A DNA stretch of 64,000 bases from [Erwinia] mediterraneensis (GCF_900604315.1 NZ_LR026981.1:30907-94906), one strand, 5' to 3'; shown: positions 35,617-44,879, counted from the first letter of the stretch. A program made the numbers and translations. Notes: generated by a model from the sequence alone, not told the origin.

Positions 35617-36423
35617 ATGGCTCAGTCTCTGTTAGACAGTCTGTTTCATCATATCCTGGCGCTGGGTATGGGTATCGCCCGCATCTTTCCCTGCCTGTTA
35701 CTGACGCCGGTGTTCAGCTTCACAATGCTCAAAGGCATGATCCGTACCATCGTGATTATTTCCATGGGGCTGTTTGTCACGCCGCACATTGCAACGCAGC
35801 TGGAGCCGGTCATGACGCACGGCACACTGCTGGTTGCCCTGCTTCTGAAAGAGGTAATGATTGGTCTGCTGGTGGGCCTGCTGCTGGCTATGCCGTTCTG
35901 GCTGTTCGAATCTGTGGGGGCGTTATTTGATAACCAGCGCGGTGCACTGGTGGGTGGACAGATTAACCCTACGCTGGGACCTGATGCTACTCCGCTGGGT
36001 CATCTGTTACTGCAGTGGTTTATGCTGTTGATGATCCTGAGCTTCGGCCTGAAGTTGATTACCCAGGTGCTCTGGGACAGTTATACCCTGTGGCCCGTGG
36101 GCAAATGGTTTCCACCGTTAACCGAACAGGGCTATGCCCAGCTGCTTAAGCTGATTGGCAACATGTTCAGTAATATTGTGCTGTTTGCCGGCCCGCTGGT
36201 GCTGGTGCTGCTGTTTATTGATTTTCTGATCGGCATTATCAGTCTGTACAGTCAACAACTCCAGGCTTCGTCGCTGACACCACCGCTGAAATGCCTGGCC
36301 GGTATACTGTTTTTAATCCTTTATTTACCCATGCTCGACTGGCTGGCTGAGGGGCAGCTGATTGCCCTGCGCGATTTAATACCTGTGCTGCAGCCCGTGA
36401 TGACTTACGGGGAATCGCCATGA
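35617..36423 (+). CDS. hrcT: T3SS export apparatus HrcT (SctT)
   Basis: A 268-residue FliR/SpaR-family membrane protein with about six helices and the family block 'FWLFESVGALFDNQRGA'. It completes the SctRST pore. Overlaps hrcU by 4 bases (ATGA). Confidence 0.95.
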   Translation: MAQSLLDSLFHHILALGMGIARIFPCLLLTPVFSFTMLKGMIRTIVIISMGLFVTPHIATQLEPVMTHGTLLVALLLKEVMIGLLVGLLLAMPFWLFESVGALFDNQRGALVGGQINPTLGPDATPLGHLLLQWFMLLMILSFGLKLITQVLWDSYTLWPVGKWFPPLTEQGYAQLLKLIGNMFSNIVLFAGPLVLVLLFIDFLIGIISLYSQQLQASSLTPPLKCLAGILFLILYLPMLDWLAEGQLIALRDLIPVLQPVMTYGESP

Positions 36424-37508
36424 GTGGAGAAAAAACAGAGAAGGCCACACCCCAGAAGCTGAAAGAGTCTCGTAAAAAAGGGCAGATTAGCCAGAGCCAG
36501 GATCTGACAAAATTGCTTATCGGAGTGGGACTGACAGAAATTATTTTTGCCATGGCGCAAAGCACTATGGCCCGGCTGACCGACATCGTTGCACTGCCCG
36601 TCGTAAGCATCCAGCAGGATTTTCCCGCAGCGATTAAAAGCGTCGCCGGTGCTGCCGCTCAGGTTGCGCTTCCTGTTCTGGCCATAACGTTGATGAGCGT
36701 GATCCTGCTGCGTATCGCCGGTGGCTGGCTTCAGTTTGGTGTGCTTTTTGCGCCAGAAGCGGCAAAGCCCAAATTTACCGCCCTGAACCCGCTGAATAAA
36801 TTTAAAGAAATTTTCTCTGTGCGGCAGATTGTGCAACTCCTGCAAAGCGTGGTGAAGGCTGCAGTGCTGGGTTGTCTGTTCTGGATGCAGATAAAACCCC
36901 ATCTGAATGAAATATCACAACTGGCTACAGGGTCACTGGAAGGATTCTGGCAGGGAAGTCTTACCCTTCTGCATATTCTGAGTCGCCTGTTATTTGGCGC
37001 AATGTTGCTGTTCAGCCTGCTTGATTTCGGTATTCAGCGTTTCTTCTGGCTGAAACAAAATCGGATGAGTCATGACGATATTCGCAACGAATACAAACAG
37101 AGCGAAGGGGATCCCCACGCCAAAAACCATCGTAAACAGGTTGCGATGGAGATTGTCAATGAACCCATCAAAAAACGACGGCCTGAAGAGGTTGCGAAGG
37201 CAGATGTGGTGCTGGTCAACCCTACCCACTTCGCTATCGGTCTGTTCTATGACCCCCAGGAGACGCCACTGCCTAAAGTGATCTTTAAGGCTCAGGAAGA
37301 AGATGCTCAGGAGATTATCTCTCTGGCAAAAGCGCAGGAGGTGCCGGTCGTTCGCTATATATGGCTTACCCGTACTCTCTGGCGCGATGTTGAGGAAGGC
37401 GGATTTGTTTCCCGTGAGACGCTGAAAGCTGTCGCTCAAATTTATCGCCTGCTGCGTGAGCTGGAAGAAGGTCAGGATGAGGATATTATCGAATATCAGG
37501 AGCGCTGA
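36420..37508 (+). CDS. hrcU: T3SS switch protein HrcU (SctU)
   Basis: A 362-residue FlhB/YscU-family protein: basic N-terminus ('GEKTEKATPQKLKESRKKGQI'), four membrane helices, and a cytoplasmic domain with the self-cleaving motif NPTH (Asn267-Pro268), intact here. Cleavage allows the change of substrate class together with HrpP. It is the last gene of the hrpJ operon. A 7-base GC stem at 37507-37532 may be a weak terminator. Confidence 0.96.
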   Translation: MSGEKTEKATPQKLKESRKKGQISQSQDLTKLLIGVGLTEIIFAMAQSTMARLTDIVALPVVSIQQDFPAAIKSVAGAAAQVALPVLAITLMSVILLRIAGGWLQFGVLFAPEAAKPKFTALNPLNKFKEIFSVRQIVQLLQSVVKAAVLGCLFWMQIKPHLNEISQLATGSLEGFWQGSLTLLHILSRLLFGAMLLFSLLDFGIQRFFWLKQNRMSHDDIRNEYKQSEGDPHAKNHRKQVAMEIVNEPIKKRRPEEVAKADVVLVNPTHFAIGLFYDPQETPLPKVIFKAQEEDAQEIISLAKAQEVPVVRYIWLTRTLWRDVEEGGFVSRETLKAVAQIYRLLRELEEGQDEDIIEYQER

Positions 37509-37554
37509 CCGGGCGCAGAATGGAACCCGGTCAACGCCTCATGGAAAATGCTCT

Positions 37555-38028
37555 TCAGGGCGTCATTCCGCTGATACCAGCCAGAGGAACGGGTGCGTCC
37601 ATACCTTCGTAAATATTCTTGACCTTGTTCGCATATTTCTGCCGCAGCGCTTTGCGCGATGCCGCCGGCCCGGCGTTATACATTCCTACGGTATCCCAGC
37701 TTTTGCCATAACGCTTGAACAACCCACTCAGCACCCAGGCGCCGGTGTATACACAGAGACACGGCTCCTTTAACAGACGTTCACGCGTCACGCCCAGTTT
37801 TTTCAAACGGGAATAGTGCACGCTGTTAATCTGCATCATGCAGATATCTTCTGTACGATTGCGATTTGCTGTGTTGATCGCGTTGTACTTCAGGCCTGAT
37901 TCCTGAATAGCAATGGACTTCAACAGGCCAGGGGAGATGTGAAACGCTTTACCAGCCTGCTCGAAACAGTAAGCCTGAGGCTGAGAAAAAGGGATTAAAA
38001 GGAGTAACAGTGTAAGTCTGGTCTTCAT
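37555..38028 (-). CDS. T3SS-associated lytic transglycosylase (IpgF/IagB/HrpH-like)
   Basis: A 157-residue exported SLT-fold enzyme. Signal peptide to about residue 22, catalytic glutamate in 'IAIQESGLKYNA' (Glu43), then 'MQINSVHYSRLKKLG' and 'VGMYNAGP', all typical of specialised transglycosylases that open peptidoglycan for secretion systems. ATG 38028 has GGAG 8 bases upstream; the frame runs 2 codons further as TTG TTG. A full-consensus hrp box lies upstream. It is convergent with hrcU. Confidence 0.9.
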   Translation of the reverse strand: MKTRLTLLLLLIPFSQPQAYCFEQAGKAFHISPGLLKSIAIQESGLKYNAINTANRNRTEDICMMQINSVHYSRLKKLGVTRERLLKEPCLCVYTGAWVLSGLFKRYGKSWDTVGMYNAGPAASRKALRQKYANKVKNIYEGMDAPVPLAGISGMTP

Positions 38029-38060
38029 CAACAAGGCTCCTGCTCTTGCTCATCGCTTTT

Positions 38061-38088
38061 TAAGTGGCGCGATATGAAGAACGGTTCC
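38061..38088 (-). promoter_or_regulatory. hrp box in front of the lytic transglycosylase (full consensus)
   Basis: On the minus strand GGAACC, 15 bases, CCACTTA. Every defined position of GGAACC-N15/16-CCACNNA matches. It is 33 bases from the start codon at 38028. Confidence 0.9.
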
Positions 38089-38254
38089 ATCAGCAGCGAT
38101 GAATATTGCGATTCTTCATCTGTGCCCTGTGCAGACGCTGGCATTCTCCCATCTATTGCATCAGGTCATCGCAATTACGAAGCGGGATTAACTGGTATGT
38201 ATCGCTCAGCAGAAACGGGCGACTGTCGTTCCCGTTTCTGCTGACATAGAGTTG

Positions 38255-39503
38255 TCAGAGGAGATAGTCCGCAAGTGATTTTCCGTAATGTTCGGGATTG
38301 ACTGCTTTACCGACTACCGGGTCGAAATAATGTTTCTGTCCCTCCACGTTTGCGATACAGAGAATCGTGTGACGAGCAAAGCGCATTTCCTCACCTGGCT
38401 GGCTCCCCGGTATGTCAACATTTTCATCGACCGTGAATGCAAAAGGCTTATCTATATCAACAGTGGTGATTTCATTGCGTCCACAAGCTTCCGCCAGCAT
38501 TTTATAAGATGGCAAAATGAGACACAGTCTCCTTTACGATGCATTATCATTTCCAAAGGGCGATAAGATTTGTTGATCGCGTAGCTGAAGGTTCTATCAG
38601 TCTGATTCCGCGCAGCGATTTTTTGCAGAATAGTCAGCGTGGAATCATCCGGCTTCACTTTTCTGATCAGTGATGTCAGTGTTGAACTGTAAAGATGGAT
38701 CGCCTTTTTCCTTTCAGACAGCGCATCCCGGTTTGTTGGATTTCTTATAAAGCCTTCAGGTGGTGGGAGTAGCGACAGATACTCGTTCGTCTGATGTTTA
38801 AATGTTTCCATCGCCCACCTTATCAGGGCGCTTTCTGGACCTTCATACAGCGATGCGCTGTATTGCGTCTTCAGTTGCTGCAAGGCGGCTAACGGAGGCT
38901 GGTCTGTTGCAGGCTGACGATGAGCATGAGCAGCGATACGTGCCGGAGAGTCGTTACCCATCTCTTTCAGGATAATGTTGGTATATTCAATGACAGCACC
39001 ACGGGGATGACCGGATTCAGTTGCTTTAAGCCCGGTTGTTTTTGGCAGTAATACATCCAGCATCGCACTGTCTGCATCAACGTCTTGTAGACCCTGTTCT
39101 GTTTTGTAGGTGCGGGGAGTGTGATTACTGTCTTTTAATCGCGGTAAGGGCAGGAACCTTTCAGCTTCAAACCCTCGAGTCGGCGGGCCTAAGGTAAGAT
39201 GCTTTTCAACATCGCATAAGATATTTTTGTCGGCGTAATTAAATAACCGTCGAAAGGTAGGGCTCTTTTCGTAACAGTCTTCAGTCGGTCGGGTAACTCA
39301 CTTAGCGGTAGCCAGTTCACACTGTCTCTGGCCTTTTCATCATGCTTTCGCCGAACTGGACTGGCATGCTCCAGCTGGCAACGTAAATCAGGGAAGTCTT
39401 CGGCAAGTTGCGCATCGTAACTGTGTCCTTCTCGTATTTCCGGTTTGCTGATGTCTGGGGGCAGAGGAAACCTTTTTTTGGCTATTGTTGAGATCATAAG
39501 CAT
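38255..39503 (-). pseudogene. Frameshifted type III effector gene with a Cys-His-Asp triad
   Basis: Three overlapping frames on the minus strand join into one protein of about 415 residues: frame 1 from 39503 to 39189, frame 2 open from 39297 to 38452, frame 3 ending at 38255. Both changes are -1 in sense, so one extra base at each point would restore a single ORF. The joined protein runs smoothly ('PTFRRLFNYADKNILCDVEK' in frame 2; 'SYKMLAEACGRNE' in frame 3). It contains 'HRKGDCVSF', then 'RFARHTILCI', then 'HYFDPVVG', a Cys-His-Asp order as in transglutaminase-like effectors. An hrp box precedes it. I do not recognise the family. Either decay or sequence error explains the shifts. Confidence 0.65.
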
Positions 39504-39532
39504 TCTGTATTTCTGATTTTCATGTACAGGAT

Positions 39533-39560
39533 TGAGTGTTAATGATGTTTGTTCAGTTCC
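39533..39560 (-). promoter_or_regulatory. hrp box in front of the frameshifted effector
   Basis: On the minus strand: GGAACT, 15 bases, ACACTCA. Both elements are identical to those of the box at 9172-9199. The -10 ends 30 bases before ATG 39503. Confidence 0.75.
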
Positions 39561-39694
39561 CTATTTCCTGGGTCTTATTAATGACTGCACCGGCGTTATG
39601 TTCTCCAGTTTGCCAGTCCTTCTCCTGTTAAACCTGCTTTCAGGATGAGAACTGGCAGAGAAACGAAAGGTTATGGCCCAATGTGGTCAACGGG

Positions 39695-40000
39695 AATTTC
39701 AGCCTGAAATTATGATGAAAAATTTTTGTAAAACATGCATTTAAACATGAAAGTTCTTTGGGAAATTTTTGCGCTTTTCACCTTCTGTCTACGTACTTTT
39801 ACTGAAGAGAGCAGGGCATTTTTGCTGTCTGATGATTCATCGTCAGCAAACACCAATTTCTGTTTTCCTCTGTTTGATTGTTGGTGATTCAGTTTCAGCT
39901 GGGTTCTTTCAAGGGGAAATTATGGGAATTTCAATCTGAAATTATTTAAATTTATTCTTATAAATCAATAAGTTAAATATGAAATTACCACGGGTAATTT
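39695..40000. repeat. Three AT-rich palindromes upstream of the origin
   Basis: AATTTCAGCCTGAAATT (39695-39711) and AATTTCAATCTGAAATT (39927-39943) are near copies, each within a shared GGGAATTTCA context and 232 bases apart. AAATTACC-ACG-GGTAATTT (39982-40000) is a third palindrome. They lie in an AT-rich stretch without genes (39561-40285) and could be binding sites for a plasmid-maintenance protein or part of an unwinding region. Function not established. Confidence 0.55.
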
Positions 40001-40285
40001 TGTGTATAACTGAGCGGTAACTCAGGACTCGGCATGGATTGGCTATACAATAAAAAGGGTAATGCAGCATGCTATTTCGTTTTCACTGGTCTGTATGCCC
40101 TTCAGGTAAACAGGCAGGCTGGAAGTTTCATAAGTTCGTAGCGGCCTTATGTGTAGCAAACAGGTTCTCTCGGGATTTGATGATTTGGTCATCAAAACTG
40201 ACATTTTCATGCAGAAAGAAGAACCACAGAGGCTTACTCAGGATGCGCCTGAAGAGTGCGGCTAGTGTTGCGTTAAATTTTTGAG

Positions 40286-40367
40286 TTTTCCACATTTTTC
40301 ACAGGATAGATCCAGTAGTAAGATCTTAATACGATCCTATAGAGATCCATAAAAAACCCAAAAGATC
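40286..40367. other. Origin core: DnaA-like box and a cluster of GATC sites
   Basis: TTTTCCACA at 40286-40294 is one base from the DnaA box TTATCCACA. Five GATC sites follow at 40309, 40322, 40333, 40344 and 40364, several about 11 bases apart. Such clusters in RepFIB-type and P1-type origins are targets of Dam and SeqA. Confidence 0.6.
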
Positions 40368-40414
40368 CCCGCGTCCCCGCAGGCCTTGCTACATCTGGCT
40401 TAAAGGCTGATCGT

Positions 40415-40540
40415 GGTTATCAGTCGTATGCAGAAAGTTTTTTCTCATATGCTCAAAGGTTTTCAGTCATATGCTTAACGTTATCAGTCAGATGCGCTTT
40501 GATTTCCACTTATATGCTGATAAGGTTATCGGTTATATGC
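40415..40540 (-). repeat. Iterons upstream of repA
   Basis: Four clear copies of GGTTATCAGTCATATGC (at 40415-40431, 40458-40474, 40479-40495 and 40524-40540) and two weaker ones between them (near 40437 and 40500), spaced about 21-22 bases, two helical turns. They end about 40 bases before the repA start, so RepA probably binds them both to start replication and to limit its own expression. Confidence 0.85.
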
Positions 40541-40577
40541 AGAGCCAAATTTACCTGTTGATAAGCGAACCTTGTTT

Positions 40578-41597
40578 ATGGCTAAGAAAGTCAATAACTT
40601 AGACAGTATGACTGAGGAAGTGAACAAAAAAACGGGTGAACTTATCCACCTGAATCCCACGGCTAATGCAACGGTACAACCGGTCGCATTGATGCGGCTT
40701 GGCCTCTTTGTTCCCAACACCGCTCATGCGAAGTCAAAAAACTCGGTAAACACCGTGAAGTCTACCGTCGATGCGACGGAGGATCTTTATCACCTCGAGG
40801 TGGTGAAGAGAGAAGGATACAAAGACATTTCTATCCGTTCTGAACGTCTCGACATGGCTACAGACTTCAGGGTCTGGCTTGGTATCATACGTTCCATCTA
40901 CGACAATGGCACTTTTATCGGCAAGCTGAAACTGCCGTTCACGAAATTCCTGCAAAATTGTGGTTTTGATTCAAAGCGTTCTAACAAGGATATGAAGAAA
41001 CGCATTGATGAATCTCTCATGCGTTTGCGCGGAGTAACGATACAATTCTGTAATGATACCGGTTCACTGACGACCGGGCTGGTGAACAGCGCTCACTATA
41101 GCCTGACTAAAAATGAGGTAGAGATCGAGGGAGACCCGAGACTGGCTGATCTTTACCAGATGGATTATAAAGTGTACCTTCGACTGAAAGCCATCGATCA
41201 CCTGCCCCGGAAAGAATCTGCCCAGGCGCTCTATACTTTTATCGAAAGCCTGCCCAAAAACCCGGCTCCGGTTTCTATGAAGCGTTTACGTGAACGCCTC
41301 AGACTGAAGTCCCGCATCGCTTACCAGAATCATATCGTACGTAAGGCATTGTCAGAACTGAAAGAAATCAATTATCTGGAGTATAGTGAATTCAAACGAG
41401 GCCGTTCGGTTTATTTCAATATCACGAAAAGAAACCCCAGCCTGGTGCCGGATAAGACCCTCGCGTTCACAAATGATGAGACGTCTGAACCACAAGTGGT
41501 TGATGAACAGATGATTGCTAAGATCAGTAAACTTAAAGACTCCGGCTTTACCGAAGAAGAGATTGCGAAAATACTGATCAGCCTGGACGCCAGATAG
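40578..41597 (+). CDS. repA: Plasmid replication initiator RepA (RepFIB-like, Rep_3 family)
   Basis: A 339-residue initiator with the two winged-helix domains of the Rep_3 family (PF01051): the first around 'FRVWLGIIRSIYDNGTFIGKLKLPFTKFLQNCGF', the second around 'ALYTFIESLPKNPAPVSMKRLRERLRLKSR'. It binds the flanking iterons to open the origin. I start at ATG 40578; the frame opens 2 codons earlier at TTG. The C-terminal 'DSGFTEEEIAKILISL' is a short helical tail. Iterons on both sides mark the gene as the centre of the replicon. Confidence 0.92.
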   Translation: MAKKVNNLDSMTEEVNKKTGELIHLNPTANATVQPVALMRLGLFVPNTAHAKSKNSVNTVKSTVDATEDLYHLEVVKREGYKDISIRSERLDMATDFRVWLGIIRSIYDNGTFIGKLKLPFTKFLQNCGFDSKRSNKDMKKRIDESLMRLRGVTIQFCNDTGSLTTGLVNSAHYSLTKNEVEIEGDPRLADLYQMDYKVYLRLKAIDHLPRKESAQALYTFIESLPKNPAPVSMKRLRERLRLKSRIAYQNHIVRKALSELKEINYLEYSEFKRGRSVYFNITKRNPSLVPDKTLAFTNDETSEPQVVDEQMIAKISKLKDSGFTEEEIAKILISLDAR

Positions 41598-41748
41598 GGC
41601 CCTCTCTTCTGCTGTCGGTTAGCGCATACGAGTAGTAACCATTCATTTTTAGAGTTTAAATTCAAACTGTTAGGTGATGGGGGATCGTTCTGTGAGAGCG
41701 ATTCTCCCTTTCATCAGCCAGTGTGTTGTGTTTTATCAGCGCTTTTTA

Positions 41749-42398
41749 GCATACGACTGATAACTTTTATCCCGTTTATCTTCCGATTTGCATATGACTG
41801 ATAACTATATCGTGGCTCAGCATCTGAATTGCTGGCTGATTCAGCATACGACTGGAAACCTTTACGCGGAAGTGAAGCCCCTTTTTTACCGGAATTTACG
41901 GTAACATATTGATATTATTGGTTAATTGATCGTGTCTTTTCAGCGCTAAGCAGATGAAACAAATTTAGAATTTCCGCCCGGATGCACAGCCGACGGATAT
42001 GGCTGGCAACCGGGTAGCATATGACTGATAACCTTCTGCCGACGCTGTTTCCTGCAATGTGAACCCGCCACTGAACACTTAAGGATTTAATCCAATGAAT
42101 AATAAGATTTTTTCTATGAAAATTCTGGATGACCAGGCATCTTACTAATAACTTTAGCGTATGACTGATAACCTTTATGCTTTGTGTTACCTTGTTCTGA
42201 ACACCATTCTGGTAACGTTCTGCGGATGTTCAGGCATACAACTGGAAACCATTTGCATATAACCGATAACCTTGTGTCGTAAAGAAAGACCTGAGAGCGT
42301 CATGATGCCTTTCCGTTGCTGGCGAATACTCACTATCAGCATATGACTGATAACCTTTCAGGTAAGATCTGACAAAACAGCATATGACCGATAACTTT
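41749..42398 (+). repeat. Iterons downstream of repA
   Basis: About ten copies of GCATATGACTGATAACCTT, in the opposite orientation to the upstream set. Starts: 41749, 41790, 41844, 42017, 42137 (weak), 42157, 42234, 42255, 42339 and 42380. Two pairs (42137/42157 and 42234/42255) are 20-21 bases apart. The 1.04 kb between repA and parA holds no gene other than these. Downstream iterons usually act in copy-number control and incompatibility (inc) by titrating or handcuffing Rep. Confidence 0.88.
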
Positions 42399-42551
42399 CA
42401 GCTCAGACTGTTCTCACCGCCCGTCTGTTCTTTTGTCAACCGTTTACAGTTTCCGCTGATCTCAACGTGATTACGCTCTCATTTTTACTCCCTTTCACTA
42501 TATTGAATGAGTAATCTGCGTAACGCCCTACCGTTAAAAGTATTTTTTCTC

Positions 42552-42610
42552 TGTACAACTTTTTATTGAAAAACGAAAAATGTTGCACACAGCAAAACGA
42601 TGTGTACACT
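42552..42610 (+). promoter_or_regulatory. Probable par operator upstream of parA
   Basis: TGTACAACTTTTT and AAAAATGTTGCACA form an imperfect inverted repeat (42552-42589), and TGTGTACACT follows at 42601. Type Ia ParA proteins repress their own operon by binding such repeats, with a DNA-binding N-terminus as seen here. Confidence 0.6.
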
Positions 42611-42640
42611 GGAGAAAAATTTGCCGGAGGGAGTAACGGA

Positions 42641-43849
42641 ATGAGAAGTAACTATGGTGGTGTAGATGAAACTGCCCGCAGGGCGAATGCCATGTTACGC
42701 AGCATGAGCGATGACATTATCGATAAACGTCATGAGTTTGGTCTCGACCGTTACTATCAAACCTTCACCCGCAACTCCGTGGCCAATATGCCAAAACTCA
42801 GTCGTCGTGCAGTCGAGCAGGCGATTGAAGAGATGGAAGCAAAGGGCCATCAGTTTGGCAAAAAAGATGCCGGGAATACGAAACATTACGCGCTTACCGT
42901 TCAGGACGTGGTGGATATCTATGCCCACCGAAAGGTGCCAAAGTATCGCGATTTGCACAAGGGGGAAGGCCCTTTCGTCATCTTTGTGGTCAATCTTAAA
43001 GGCGGGGTATCCAAAACCGTCAGCACCGTCACCCTGGCACATGGCCTGCGGGTTCATCCTGATTTGCTGCAATATGATCTGCGTAACCTGGTGATTGATC
43101 TCGATCCTCAGGCATCCAGCACTATGTTTCTGAACCACAGCAACAGTATCGGTTCCATTATGGAAACTGCCGCACAGGCAATGCTGAACGATCTGGATGC
43201 TGAGCAGTTGCATAACGAGATTATCCAGCCAACCATTATACCGGGCGTAGATATTATTCCGGCCTCCATTGATGATGGTTTTGTTGCCAGTCAGTGGAAT
43301 GAGCTCGTTCGTGAACACTTGCCCGGCGTGCTGCCTTCCGACGTCCTGCGCCGCAATATTATTGATCGTGTAGGCAACGATTATGATTTCATCTTTATCG
43401 ATACCGGTCCCCACCTTGATGCTTTTATGTTGAATGCCATTGCTGCCAGCGACTTGCTGCTGACCCCCACACCACCGGCACAGGTCGATTTTCATTCAAC
43501 GCTGAAATACCTGACCCGGTTGCCAGAAATGCTTGAGCAGCTGGAGGAGGAGGGGATAAATCCGCGTATCAAAGGCAATATCGGCTTTATGTCGAAAATG
43601 ACCACCAAGCGTGACCATGAAATGACCCATGGGCTGGCTCGTGATGTCTTTACCTCTTACATTCTTGATGCCGTGCTGCCACGTCTCGATGGTTTTGAAC
43701 GCTGCGGGGAAACCTTCGATACCATTGTCAGCGCCGATCCGCAATCTTATCCGGGGAGCGCCGAAGCGCTCAAGAATGCTAAACGCGAGGCTGAACGTTT
43801 CACTCAGGCGGTATTTAAAAGGATTGAGTTTATAAGGGGTATTAAATGA
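42641..43849 (+). CDS. parA: Plasmid partition ATPase ParA (type Ia)
   Basis: A 402-residue Walker-type partition ATPase with the long N-terminus (about 100 residues, helix-turn-helix around 'MPKLSRRAVEQAIEEMEAKG') of the P1/F type. The deviant Walker A is 'KGGVSKT' (120-126), with Walker B-like 'FIFIDTGPHLD'. ATG 42641 has GGAGGGAG 7 bases upstream; the longer frame from 42566 crosses the operator repeat and is rejected. It overlaps parB by 4 bases. Confidence 0.95.
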   Translation: MRSNYGGVDETARRANAMLRSMSDDIIDKRHEFGLDRYYQTFTRNSVANMPKLSRRAVEQAIEEMEAKGHQFGKKDAGNTKHYALTVQDVVDIYAHRKVPKYRDLHKGEGPFVIFVVNLKGGVSKTVSTVTLAHGLRVHPDLLQYDLRNLVIDLDPQASSTMFLNHSNSIGSIMETAAQAMLNDLDAEQLHNEIIQPTIIPGVDIIPASIDDGFVASQWNELVREHLPGVLPSDVLRRNIIDRVGNDYDFIFIDTGPHLDAFMLNAIAASDLLLTPTPPAQVDFHSTLKYLTRLPEMLEQLEEEGINPRIKGNIGFMSKMTTKRDHEMTHGLARDVFTSYILDAVLPRLDGFERCGETFDTIVSADPQSYPGSAEALKNAKREAERFTQAVFKRIEFIRGIK

Positions 43850-44832
43850 GCAAAGTCATGAAAAAAATGGGCCGTACCCTGGGTAATTCTAACTTCTCCA
43901 AAATGCTCAGTGAGAGTGAAGGCGCGCGCGTTTTTGTCCTGAAGTCAGGTAAAGAAGCACGTTTTATCCTGACAAAAATCTTACATGATGACATTGAAAC
44001 GCAGACCTACATCAACTCCTCCGTCAATGGCCGCGATCAGTCATTACTTACGCCTGAATCCGTTGGCGATATTTCCCGTACCATCAAATTACAGCAATTT
44101 TTTCCGGCAATTGGCCGGGAAGTGAATGGACGGATTGAAATTCTGGATGGTTCCCGCCGGCGTGCAGCCTGCCTCTATAATGGCACTCCTTTTGAAGTGC
44201 TGGTGACCAGAGAAAATATTGACCTGGCCGATGCCCGTCAGCTGGCAGTCGATATTCAGACGGCCAAAGAGCATACGCTTCGCGAACTGGGTAAACGCCT
44301 TGAGCTGATGTATGCCAATGGCATGAGCCAGACCGAAATTGCTAAAGCTGAAGGTATTTCTGCCGCAAAGATCACCCGCGCCTTTCAGGCAGCAGCGGTG
44401 CCTGATGCGATGATTTCCGTGTTTCCTTCGGTAAGCGATCTTGCGATAACAGATTATCAGTTATTACTTGAGATAGCCGATAACGCTAACGCAAGGAACG
44501 TCGATCTCAACGAGATTGTCGCCAGCGTGCGCGAACGTATCGGCAAAGAAACTCTGACTGAGGCAGACGATCCTCTCACCAAAACGAAGATCATGAATTT
44601 TTTCCGGGCGGCCAGCAACAGCCTCAAGCCAGCGAAGCCGGTAAAAAAAGCAGTCACTGAAAAGCTTTGCCACTTCAGCGATAACAAACAATTCGCCCGT
44701 AAAAAAATCGACGCGGAAAAACGTCTGGTGGCCTATGAGTTTTCCCGCATTCCGGCCACTTATCAGGCTGAGCTGGATGCGGCCATCAAAGCTGTCATTG
44801 ATAAGATGAAGGCTGAAGGAACGGCAGAGTAG
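43846..44832 (+). CDS. parB: Plasmid partition protein ParB
   Basis: A 328-residue centromere-binding protein of the P1-type ParB group: the N-terminal nuclease-like segment includes 'LDGSRRRAACLYNGTPFEVLV', the helix-turn-helix is 'GMSQTEIAKAEGISAAKITRAFQAA', and a C-terminal dimerisation part follows. Translationally coupled to parA. I could not locate a certain parS site; the repeats near the origin or downstream of parB are candidates. Confidence 0.93.
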   Translation: MSKVMKKMGRTLGNSNFSKMLSESEGARVFVLKSGKEARFILTKILHDDIETQTYINSSVNGRDQSLLTPESVGDISRTIKLQQFFPAIGREVNGRIEILDGSRRRAACLYNGTPFEVLVTRENIDLADARQLAVDIQTAKEHTLRELGKRLELMYANGMSQTEIAKAEGISAAKITRAFQAAAVPDAMISVFPSVSDLAITDYQLLLEIADNANARNVDLNEIVASVRERIGKETLTEADDPLTKTKIMNFFRAASNSLKPAKPVKKAVTEKLCHFSDNKQFARKKIDAEKRLVAYEFSRIPATYQAELDAAIKAVIDKMKAEGTAE

Positions 44833-44879
44833 CTGGCTGGGTGGTGCAAAAGAGGCAGTAGCCTGCCCGGACAAGGCAA

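Noticed and set aside
40069..40284. A 71-codon ORF near the origin
   Set aside because: No homology signal seen, poor start context and it lies in origin-proximal DNA; could at most be a leader.
41749..42398. Spaced short repeats considered as a CRISPR array
   Set aside because: Repeat is 17-19 bases, imperfect and unevenly spaced, mirrored on the other side of repA; these are iterons and no cas genes are present.
42695..43495. A 266-codon ORF antisense to parA
   Set aside because: Shadow of parA; no motif of its own.
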